Below, one piece after another: positions 46,571-55,744 of a stretch of 64,000 nt of DNA. The position numbers and the translations under genes were made by a program. Where the stretch lies: the NCBI GenBank assembly GCA_021234155.1, contig JAJEKV010000003.1, positions 28,133,166 through 28,197,165 on the forward strand. Direction: 5' to 3'. The number at the start of each line of letters is the position of its first letter. Position 1 is the first letter of the stretch. The notes under the pieces were generated by a model. That model was not told where the DNA came from, ran no database searches, and saw only the letters and a list, made by a program, of their open reading frames with translations. This DNA comes from Isoetes taiwanensis (lineage: Eukaryota; Streptophyta; Lycopodiopsida; Isoetales; Isoetaceae).

Positions 46571-46696
46571 CTATAATAAGAGTTTTCACAACAAAATCAA
46601 CGGCCGAGATGCTCTGCACACACTACATTTTGCTTTTATTATTATATATAGATATAGATAGATTATTATATATAGATAGATTATTATATATAGATG
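46560..46696 (-). mobile_element. Helitron 5' terminus with tandemly repeated tip
   Basis: On the minus strand TCTATATATAATAATAAAAG runs into CAAAATGTAGTGTG and an AACGGTC-type subterminal tract, a common layout for plant Helitron 5' ends. The tip TCTATATATAATAAT is present three times (46,649-46,696). The element would extend left. The 3' end is not identified. Confidence 0.6.
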
Positions 46697-46699
46697 CTA

Positions 46700-47100
46700 T
46701 CCATGATAGTAAGTGTGAGTAACATCCTCATAGGTGATACTTTAGTAGGGCATGTGTATGGTAGTAGGTGTGAGTAAACTCCTTGTGCATGGGTGCCAAG
46801 AAATAGATGTGGTAAAGGTCCTCATGGGTGTAGATGTCGTATGGGTCCTCATGGATGTGTGAGCATGCTCCTCATTGAGTTTCTTGAACATATAGAGGTT
46901 GTAATTGGAATTAGTAGCATGGTAGTAGGTGTAAGTAGGCTCTTCATGGATGATACTTTACAATGAGTAATAGGCGTGAGTAAACTCCTCTTGCACGGGT
47001 GCCAAGTAATAGATATGGTAAAGGTCCTCAATGTGTGATGGTTTGGAATTGGTAGTACGTATGTATGTGAGGCAATGCCGAACCGAGGTTGATTAAGCTC
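46700..47100 (+). repeat. degenerate ~205-bp tandem duplication
   Basis: The blocks GGTGATACTTTA, GTGAGTAAACTCCT, GGGTGCCAAG and GGTAAAGGTCCTCA occur in the same order twice, offset by about 205 bases (for example GGGTGCCAAG near 46,790 and 46,999). Confidence 0.7.
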
Positions 47101-47139
47101 CCAATGGATGACAATTTGGAATTAGTATTAGGACTACAT

Positions 47140-47347
47140 GGGTAAGCCCAAACCGAGGCGAGGCCTCGGCCGAGCTGAGGAATAGTCCCAAACCCGAGGC
47201 GAGGTCTCGGAGGGGCCGAGCCGAGGAAGGGTGCAAAAGAAAAGGGCACATGGCTAGGCCCAAACTGAGGCGAGGCCCTGGAGGGGCCGAGCCGAGGAAG
47301 AAGGGCAAAAGGAAAGGGCCCGGCCGCCAGGCCGGGCCCTTTTCTAG
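47140..47347 (+). repeat. CCGAGGCGAGG repeats ending in a perfect 13-bp hairpin
   Basis: Three units of about 65 bases contain CCAAAC(C)CGAGGCGAGG and GGGGCCGAGCCGAGGAA. They end in a perfect stem AAAGGGCCCGGCC (47,313-47,325), loop GCCA, GGCCGGGCCCTTT (47,330-47,342). One base later comes CTAG (47,344-47,347) followed by T. This looks like a Helitron 3' end on the plus strand, though the usual 10-12 base gap between hairpin and CTAG is only one base. Confidence 0.55.
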
Positions 47348-47486
47348 TTGTAATATATAAAGAAAAGTTATAACCAGCACCATTGATGCTAATACGAAAA
47401 TGCACATAGAAAATATACTATGAACAATGTGGAGCCCCCTTAGATGAGCCTACCTGTTAAGGAAGAAAAAATTAAACACAGCAAAT

Positions 47487-48205
47487 TGTTGTGATTGTCC
47501 CTTATATTGTCAACTTTACCATACAACTTGTCACACCAAATTTGCTAACAACTTTTAACTAAAGCTTGTATTCATTACTTCAACATATAGTCTAGGTTTA
47601 TGGAGCCACAATTTGGTCTTGAACTATATTTCAGTCAATTCAACAACAAGTAGAATCAAGTCAAAAACAAGTAATTGAATAACTAACTCAAGTTATCCAA
47701 ATTCTTTCTTTATAAAATACCACGAGAGCAAATCATAAGGGAACCATTGGATTTACTGTAGCAAGTAATCACTGTAGCTCTGGGATTGACCTAGCTACTG
47801 TAGCAATGTTGACCCGGCTGGATTCGACCTAAAACACCATCGATCCATTTCTCTGCTTGCTCAGATAGTTTCTAGTTTCTTTGTTTTGCTTATTTCAAGG
47901 CGAGGGTCCATCGGTTTTGCAGCAGATCGAATTTCTAAACTGAGAAATCTCGATTTGTTAATATCCCACAGGCTTAAAGGTTTAAACCAGCTCCCGACCA
48001 TTGAACTTTATTATTTTGTGCTTTCACAATTTATTTGAACAACCTTAACCAACCAAGTTCACCATATAAATACTTATACAATCATGAGTGCCTAGCTGCT
48101 GGCTTAGCACTATAAGTTGACCTAACAACTTCACCTTAACACTGTGGCTTTAGCAGAAGACCTCAGAATCTCCATTTCAAAATTATTACATGACAACACA
48201 CTTCA
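47487..48205 (-). repeat. copia 3' LTR
   Basis: Begins TGTTGTGATTGTCCC and ends ...CACTTCA on the plus strand. Compared with the other LTR it lacks about 40 bases near 47,613 and has an extra CTAGCTACTGTAGCAATGTT near 47,790. Confidence 0.92.
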
Positions 48206-48215
48206 TTCCCCCTTC
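48206..48215 (-). promoter_or_regulatory. copia polypurine tract
   Basis: Minus strand GAAGGGGGAA directly abuts the 3' LTR; it primes plus-strand DNA synthesis. Confidence 0.8.
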
Positions 48216-48985
48216 ATGTAATAACCAGATCACTATTATACTGTATTAAAGTTCTCAGTTGTAGAAATCTATTAACTGCAAGTGCTTTAGTCAGAATATC
48301 AGCTAATTGATCATCAGTTCCAATATGTATCATTGACAACAAGTTTTTCTTTACCATGTCTCTTAGAAAATGAACTTCCATTTCAATGTGCTTTGTTCTT
48401 TCATGAAGAACATGATTTTTTGATATGGCTATACAACTTGTATTGTCACAATCAGAGGATTTTTCTGCTGAGTTCCCAATTCTGCTAGTAGCCTTCTTTC
48501 CCAAATCAATTCTTTTGCAACTAGGCATGCTGCACTATATTCAGCCTTTGCACTTGACAAAGCTATGCTAGATTGTTTTTCGCACTTCCAGGCTACTCGA
48601 GCTCCACCTAGAATGATTAAATACCCTGAGGTAGATTTCCTTTGATCTAAATCTCCCCAAATCTGAATCATAATATGCTTTTAATTCAAGTTTAGCTGGA
48701 TTGTACATGACACCAACTTTCAAAGAACCTTTCAAATACCTCAATACCCTCTTAGCTGCAATCCAATGAGCTACACCTGGATTGTTATTGTATCTGCTTA
48801 ATACATTTACAGCAAAGGATACATTTGGCCTCTGGCCTTGTACAATTAGCAACATATGCAAGACAACAAATTAAAGACCTATATGGAGTCTTTTCCATTT
48901 GCTTTACCTCTTGAGCAGACTTTGGACACATGTCTTCTGAAATTCTGTGTCTAGGTACCAATGGAGTGTCTGCAACATAAGTTTT
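48216..48985 (-). pseudogene. copia RNase H / polyprotein C-terminus
   Basis: Three overlapping minus-strand frames cover the end of the polyprotein: TPYRSL near 48,885, VLRYLKGSLKVGVMY (48,861-48,568), KSTSGYLIILGG and ALSSAKAEYSA (48,671-48,429), then HIGTDDQLADILTKAL to the end (48,528-48,214). All are standard copia RNase H motifs, including the D-E-D positions. Frame changes between pieces show decay. Confidence 0.9.
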
Positions 48986-48989
48986 GAGT

Positions 48990-51395
48990 TGAGTTGAGCT
49001 ATGCTTGATCTGAGATTTGAATCAAGAAATGCTTCAGTAAATCTATCACGACCCATGAGGACATGGGTTAATTTTTAGAAGGGGAGACTGTAACGGTCCT
49101 GGCCACCTAATGGGTCAATATACCTATTTATGTATGTATATACATATTCATGGCATATATGCAGCATGAGATTAGGGTTTTATATCTTTGGAGAAAGGAT
49201 TGTTGCAGAGCATGAAGGTAGGGAGCAATTCTGGGCAGTTTTGGAGCCCGAAATTTGAAGCATCATATCTCGGCGACCCGAGATCCTTTTCAGGTGATTT
49301 TTCTTTTGTTGGAAAGGTCTTTAAGTAAGCTTTCCGGAATGGGTCTGATCAAGCCAAAACTCATCCGTATGCAAAAGTTATAACAGAAATAGTGATGCTG
49401 AGTCAGAATTGACTGCACTATGCCTATTCTTCTGCAGTTTGCCTCTTGGAGCTAGAAGACGATCTTTGGAGGCGCAATCAATTACAAGGGGTCCAGAGGT
49501 CTATGTGGAAAGAAATTATCAGGTGGGGTTTTGCTTTTGATCAATTGAGGTGTGCTATGAGCTGCCATGATTAGTCTGCACATGATTTTTGCATGCAAAT
49601 ATGATAGATTATGAATTTGTTGGAGACTCATAAGGCTAGAGAAGAAAATCAATGATTGGAAACATCCCTGTAAGGCTGATTTTAAGTCAAGAATGGCTGA
49701 ATATTACATGAAGAGCACCGATTCAACATGGAAACTTTAAAAAAAGGGCGGAATTAGATTGGATCTGGTCGGCACCGAGCTCTCCAATGCCATTTTGTGT
49801 TCATGTTATGTTTTTGTCATTTTGGTTTTGTGCTTTATTTTGTTGGTCTTGTATTTGTTGCCTTTCTCAATTTATTTGCATGTCCTAGTATGAAGCTAAG
49901 TCCTCATAGATGGAATTGGGTTGCATTCGAGCTTAGCGGCCGAGAGGAGATCGAGACATGAAAAGTCGAAGCGAGAATAATCATAATAGTAAGAATATGC
50001 ATTGTTTGATAATTGTCTAACTATGGTAAAATTCTAAGGTTTGAGATAAAGTATCTTTCTTAGCTCATGGAGATGGGGCTAATCTTTGAGAAGTAGTCTA
50101 GCACGGATGTAGAGCGTCAACGACCCCTCGGCATCAAGGATTTCAAAGCATCAAGTTCGCATGTGGATCTTGAAATAGGAATAAGCGGTCATCGACATCA
50201 AGGATTCTTGAGATTGAGACGAGTCCACATTGGTACAAGGAGAGCCATGTGAAGCTTGGGGGTTACTAAATGTGACTATAGCATGAAGTACTGAGCTAGT
50301 CCGAAAAGCGAATCTTGTAAGTTTTCAAGTTGTTGCATTGTATTTTTATCAAGAGCATCATAGCTAATGGATTCAAAGTATAAACGTTATGGAACGTTGT
50401 ATTCCTCATGGGAAGATGGTTTCGAGGTAAGTTTTGCATTATAGAAGATGTTAGTATCTTTCCTTGATCAGTAACGTATATAGGTATTGAAGCTACATCA
50501 ATGATAGTCAGGCTCGTAACTTCCTCCACATGTTTGTATTGTGATCATGATCTTCACCAATGAGTTAGCTACTTCGGCATGGTTAGGTTGTATGGGCAAC
50601 CTCGACAAGGGCTAAGAGTATGATCTAGGCACATGTTTAATAAATATTGTAATGAACTTCACATGTCATGGTCTTTGCATTGCTCTACTGTTGTCTTGGT
50701 ATTTGATTATGTCTATTGGAACCTCCGGGGTCGGGCTTCTAGGTTCGGTGGCCTAGGTTGCTCCGGCATGCTCATGTTCATCTGTGATTCTCTGTGGTTC
50801 TTGTGCTCTGTGACACCGGGCGTTAGTTCTCCTGGCAGGGATTGCTACGTCAGTCAACTCTTGTGAAACCCCATGGTAAGAGGTCCTCCAGTGCCAGACG
50901 TGGGCTGAGAGGGTATGCGCATACGAGGTTCACCCCACCACCTGCTACAGGGCTTGGAATGTAAGCTGGCTGGGCAACATGCTGCTAACAGGGCCTGTAT
51001 GTAGGCTGGCTGAGCTACCCATTGTCCCAGAGTTTGTTTATGATGGTTTGATACTCTGGTTATGTTCTTTGCTCTTGATGTTCATGATGTTTTCTTTATT
51101 GTCATAGTCTAGCGTTGCACCATAGGTTCTTGTGTCTTTGAATTGTTATGTTTGCTATCCAAGATTCCAGAGTATTTCCATGCATGCAGAGGCAGCCAGG
51201 GATCCCCACTTAGTCACGAGGACTAACCCCAGTGAGTGCATGTGCAGTGAAAAAGCAAGGCGATGGCACCAGCGCTGTTGTGGCTCATGGATGAGCGAGA
51301 AGCTTCTAGGATTGAGTTGCTAACATAGATGCTGTAACCATTGAGAATATGGATTCTTTGGATGTTAATGTTATTTGATTATATTGAGATATCAA
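48990..51395 (+). mobile_element. Ty3-gypsy 3' end (pol tail, PPT and LTR) nested in the copia
   Basis: Copia coding stops near 48,985 and resumes near 51,398 (FKMED), so the 2.4 kb between is foreign. Near its left side AGAAGGGGAGAC (polypurine tract, 49,077-49,088) is followed by TGTAACGGTCCTGG, a typical gypsy LTR start, after a stretch reading as the tail of a polyprotein. The LTR right border is unclear (possibly ATATCA near 51,388). No 5' LTR or target duplication is found, so it is a partial insertion or was trimmed by deletion. Within it, GTAAGCTGGCTGGGCAAC-like words repeat near 50,962 and 51,000. Confidence 0.55.
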
Positions 51396-51397
51396 GT

Positions 51398-52618
51398 ATA
51401 TCCTCCATTTTGAAGGTTTTCAACATATTAATAATATGTTTTGTTGACTTAAGAGCAGAGTCTTATTTGCCCTGTCCGTGTAGACTTCAATTCCAAAAAA
51501 CCTTTTCAGTTCTCCTAAGCCAGTCATTTGAAACCTTTTGCTCAAAATATTTTTGCAATGTAATAAGATATTTTTTCCTTTCGCCACCATAATATTGTCA
51601 TCTACATACAGAGCAATTATACACCATTCATCTCCACTCCTAAATCTGTAGAGATTACCATCACATTTTCAAATCCTTGTTCAAGCAAATATCCATCCAT
51701 GCATTTGTACCATTTCCTAGAAGCTTGTTTTAACCCATAAACAGCTTGATTCAACTTCCAAACTTTATCCGTATCTTTGTCAAATCCTGGAGCTGGAAAT
51801 AAATCTCTTCTTCCAACTTAGCATTCAAAAATGTTGTGCTTACATCCATATGATGGATCTCTAAGTCTTCAGAATTTGCAATAGCTAACAGCATTCTAAG
51901 ACTATTAATTTTTACCAATGGAGAAAATGTTTCATCAAAGTCTTGACCTTGAGTTTGAGTAAATCCTTGAGCAAATAGTCTAGCTTTGTATTTTCTAGAT
52001 TTTCCATCAGCTCCAGGTTTAATTCTGTATATCCATTTGCTTCCTAAAATGTTCTTGTTTTCAGGTCTATCAAATAGTGTATATGTATCTGTTCTATGAA
52101 ATGAGTTCATCTCATCTTCCATAGCCTTTCTCCAATCACCTTTATTATTGCTACTTATGGCCTCACTGTAGCTTTTTAGAACCTCTTCATTTTCTAGAAC
52201 TAGAATGTCAAACACTGTGTTTATTTCCCCCTCGGTTGGTAATAACCTTTTACTTCTGCCATGAACATCTCTTCCAAGTAAGGCAATATCTTTATTTTCA
52301 TCTTTTAATATTTGAGCTTCTATTCTCTTTTTTTCCTTTTTGGGTTTTTCCAGTAATTCCCCTTGTGTATGCTGAACTTCTTCTACAGGTCTTTCTTGTG
52401 CTAACTCAGTCACATTTGCAGGTTTCTTCAATTCTTGATGTGCACAACTAAGATCTGCCTCACTTTCATCATCACTAAAGTCTGCGACATTAGTATGACC
52501 ATTTGCAATAGTTTTTCCTTCTTGTTTCTCTGGTTCTTCATGTAGACTAATAATTCTTTCTTGATTATGCAGGCCCTCAGTGCCTTCTGATGTATTTACT
52601 TTGGGAATAGTTTTAGAA
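51398..52618 (-). pseudogene. copia reverse transcriptase, frameshifted
   Basis: The minus strand reads the RT start NILGSKWIYRIKPGADG, KARLFAQGFTQTQGQDF and HHMDVSTTFLNAKL (52,431-51,751). After a frameshift near 51,790 come QAVYGLKQASRKWY, the catalytic LYVDDNIM (about 51,610) and LSKRFQMTGLGEL. A TAG at 52,621-52,623 separates it from integrase in the same frame. The YVDD active site survives but the frame does not. Confidence 0.9.
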
Positions 52619-52620
52619 AA

Positions 52621-54015
52621 CTATTTTTTAGAAAATACTACATCTCTACTAACAATAACTTTCCTTTGAGCTGGATTACATAATCTATATCCTTTTGAAT
52701 TTGCATCATAACCTACCAGATAGCAGATATAGGATCGATCATCAAGCTTTTTCCTTAATTCTTCTGGAACCTGAGCAAAAGCCAAACATCCATAAGTTTT
52801 AAACTTGTCAAAAGATGGAGCTTTACCAGACCATAGCATTTCAGGTATGGCTCCATTAATGCTCACAGAGGGTAACCTGTTCTGAATGAACACAACTGTT
52901 TTCACTGCCTCATCCCACAAAAAATTAGGCAGTCCTGAATACTTCAACATAGACCTAACTGCATTCAATAATGTCCTGTTTTTCCTCTCAGCCACTCCAT
53001 TCTGTTGTGGAGAATATCTACATGTAAGTTGTCTTTTAGTACCTTTGGATGCACAAAACCATTTAAATTCATCTGATAGGTATTCACCACCTCTGTCAGA
53101 TCTAATACGTTTGATCTTAGCTCCAGTTTCTAACTCTAATTCAGCAACAAATATTTTAAGTGCATCTAATGCTTGATCTTTTGATTTCAACAGATACCAG
53201 CTAGTTCTTCTACTAAAATCATCTATAAATGTCATAAAATACTTGTATCCAGATATACTAGTTACATTTATAGGTCCACACAAGTCTGTGTGGACTAACT
53301 CCAAAACTCTTTTAGACTTGTGAGTTGATTTCTTAAAAGTTTGTATGACTTGTTTCCCAAGCATACAACCAGCACAAATACTTTCTTCTTTATTTGGAGT
53401 TGTAGTAATCAAGCCTCTCTTTTTCAATATATCAAGATTCCTGAAATTTGTATGCCCAAGTCTGGTATGCCAAATTTGTTTGGATGTACATTCAATAGAG
53501 TTAAGACAAGGAATATGATTGTAATGAAATCCAAATAGATTGCCAACACGTCTGCCAACAAATTTGATTTCATTATCAAGAAATATAGTACATTCCAGTT
53601 TCTCAAATACAACTTTGTATCCAAGGTCAACAAGTTGGGATACTGAAATCAAATTTCTCACCAAACCAGGCACATACAACACATCTCTGAGCTTTACAGG
53701 TTTTCCATTCAAATCAAAGATTTCTAAAATACCAACATCCTTAATTTGCTGAACTCCACCATCTCCTAACTGAACATGTCCAAATCTCTTTACACAATCT
53801 TGTAGCAGACTTGGCTTGAAGACTACACTTTTTTCTGCTCCTGAATCTATCACACAAAAGTTGTCATGCATAGATTTTGAAGCAAGGACATTATTTGAGA
53901 CATGATTACATTTTACCTCGAATAATTCATCTTCACTGCTTTCTTCTACTGTATTTTCTTCTTTGACCAGATTCATGCTTGGCTGAAATCTTCCCTCTGC
54001 CTCCACTTCTAGCAC
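52621..54015 (-). pseudogene. copia protease and integrase
   Basis: A 464-codon frame holds the protease FCVIDSGAEKSVV (D-S-G-A intact, residues about 54-60) and the GAG-pre-integrase zinc domain (WHTRLGH and CAGCMLGKQ). The integrase has its catalytic triad visible in HTDLCGP, RSDRGGEY and QNGVAERKN, plus the C-terminal SYICYLVGYDANSKGYRL. The protein would process the polyprotein and insert the cDNA. It ends in an in-frame TAG where intact elements continue into RT. It is out of frame with gag upstream. Confidence 0.93.
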
Positions 54016-54379
54016 GACCTCTGCCTCTTCCAGATGAAGACTTAGGGCTTGGACACTCTGAAGCTAGATGTCCTTTGCCATCACAGTTAAAACACTTAAA
54101 CACCTTGCCTTCAACTATACAATTTGCTTTTAAATGGCCATACTGGTTACATTTAAAACATGACCCTTCATCATCAAAACCTCTTCGAGTTTGCTCAAAC
54201 TCTGTTTGAATCATTCTCACAGCATGCTCTTTGCTAGTAGCCACAATTCTAATTAATGTAGCTAAATGAGTATTATGGGAAACTGATTTAAAACATGGCC
54301 CTTCATCATCAAAACCTCTTCGAGTTTGCTCAAACTCTGTTTGAATCATTCTCACAGCATACGCTTTGCTAGTAGCCAC
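53933..54379 (-). pseudogene. copia gag C-terminus with two CCHC zinc knuckles
   Basis: Contains CFKCNQYGHLKANC and CFNCDGKGHLASEC, both CX2CX4HX4C knuckles that bind RNA in the particle, followed by an Arg/Gly-rich tail. Upstream, 45 codons are duplicated in tandem (see the repeat entry). It is in a different frame from both the gag N-terminus and pol. Confidence 0.9.
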
Positions 54380-54430
54380 AATTCTAATTAATGTAGCTAA
54401 ATGAGTATTATGGGAAACTGACTTGGCAAG
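54161..54430 (-). repeat. 135-bp in-frame tandem duplication in copia gag
   Basis: Offset is exactly 135 bases (for example TGGGAAACTG at 54,276 and 54,411). The encoded words ATSK(E/A)(H/Y)AVRMIQTEFEQ and RRGFDDEG appear twice. The second CFK of the duplicated unit lost its knuckle (CFKSVSHN), so the duplication starts just at the first knuckle cysteines. Confidence 0.88.
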
Positions 54431-54993
54431 TACAAAATTTGATTTTGATCATTCGGAATAGTACCTGCACCCTCCAAGTCTGCAACTATAGAATCAAACT
54501 TCTCCAAAAACTCTGTTATATTATCTTTCTCAAACAATTTAAGCCTTCTAAGTTGCTTTTCCAAAACATCTATTTGAGATGAACTTTTAACTTCAAAATG
54601 CTTAATCAAATATTCCCACATTTCTTTTGGTTGCTTACCTCTCAGTTTTAACTTCAAAGCAGTTCCTACCTTGGTCATGATAATGGCTTGAGCCTCCATT
54701 ATTTTTGTGGCATCTGTTTGTACTGTAGGACTGCTTCCACCAGCTGTAGTGGACACACCACCTGAGCTTGCACTTGCACTCAAAGTTGGACCACCTCCTG
54801 GATTAGTACCTGCAGTACCAGACCCTGTAGGAGATGCAGAAGTGGCCATGGCAAAGGCACTGCCATCAATTAGACTCCAGAGATTCTCAAACTCCAGAAC
54901 TGACTTGATTCCTTCTTTCCAAATTTGAAAACCTGTATCATCTTTAAACACTTCAATAGTTGCTAGCAAATTGGCACCAAACCTGGTTGACAT
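54397..54993 (-). pseudogene. copia gag N-terminus
   Basis: Starts MSTRFGANLLATIEVF. It has a central glycine/serine/threonine-rich insert, then the retrotransposon gag segment KEMWEYLIKHFEVKSSSQIDVLEKQLRRLKLF with KDNITEFLEKFDSIVADL. This is the UBN2-like copia gag capsid core. The first ATG is 54,993. The frame breaks near 54,430, after which the protein continues in another frame. Confidence 0.9.
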
Positions 54994-55006
54994 CTTGAAC
55001 AACTTA

Positions 55007-55018
55007 GCTCTGATACCA
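55007..55018 (-). promoter_or_regulatory. copia primer binding site
   Basis: Minus strand TGGTATCAGAGC, one base after the 5' LTR, complementary to initiator tRNA-Met. Confidence 0.9.
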
Positions 55019-55019
55019 C

Positions 55020-55739
55020 TCTTGTGATTGTCCCTTAGATTGTCAACAACTTGTCACACCAAATTTGCTAACAACTTTTAACTAGAGCTTGTATTGATTA
55101 CTTCAACATATAGTCTAGGTTTATGGAGCCACAATTTGGTCACTAATCCATGAACCTTGAACTATATTTCTTTTCAAATACAAAACTAGAGTCAATTCAA
55201 CAACAAGTAGAATCAAGTCAAAAACAAGTAATTGAATAACTAACTCAAGTTATCCAAATTATTTCTTTATAAAATACCACGAGAGCAAATCATAAGGGAA
55301 CCATTGGATTTACTGTAGCAAGTAATCACTGTAGCTCTGGGATTGACCCCGCCGGATTCGACCTAAAACACCATCGATCCGTTTCTCTGCTTGCTCAGAT
55401 AGTTTCTACTTTCTTTGTTTTGCTTATTTCAAGGCCAGAGTCCGTCAGTTTCGCAGCAGATCGAATTTCTAAACTGAGAAATCTCGATCTGTTAATATCC
55501 CACAGGCTTAAAGGTTTAAACCAGCTCCCGACCATTGAACTTTATTATTTTGTACTTTCACAATTTATTTGAACAACCTTAACCAACCAAGTTCACCATA
55601 TAAATAATTATGCAATCATGAGTGTCTAGCTGCTGGCTTAGCACCATAAGTTGACCTAACAACTTCACCTTAACACTATGGCTTTAGCAGAAGACCTCAG
55701 AATCTTCATTTCAATATTATTACATGACAATACACTTCA
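55020..55739 (-). repeat. copia 5' LTR
   Basis: Direct copy of 47,487-48,205. The final TG/CA base at its inner edge is mutated (TC for TG on the plus strand), and the two LTRs differ by two larger indels. Confidence 0.92.
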
Positions 55740-55744
55740 CAAAT

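Larger units (their letters stand above)
47487..55739 (-). mobile_element. full-length Ty1-copia retrotransposon
   Basis: Two direct LTRs (47,487-48,205 and 55,020-55,739) bracket copia genes on the minus strand. The host duplication CAAAT is found on both sides (47,482-47,486 and 55,740-55,744), so the ends are certain. The primer binding site TGGTATCAGAGC and a GAAGGGGGAA polypurine tract are in place. The two LTRs differ by several indels, so the insertion is not recent. A gypsy 3' fragment interrupts the RT/RNase H region. Frameshifts and stops in gag, pol and RT make it incapable of moving on its own. Confidence 0.95.

Noticed and set aside
47313-47347. Bacterial-type intrinsic terminator (GC hairpin followed by Ts)
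   Set aside because: Context is plant nuclear transposon DNA, there is no upstream bacterial gene, and the T run is interrupted by CTAG.
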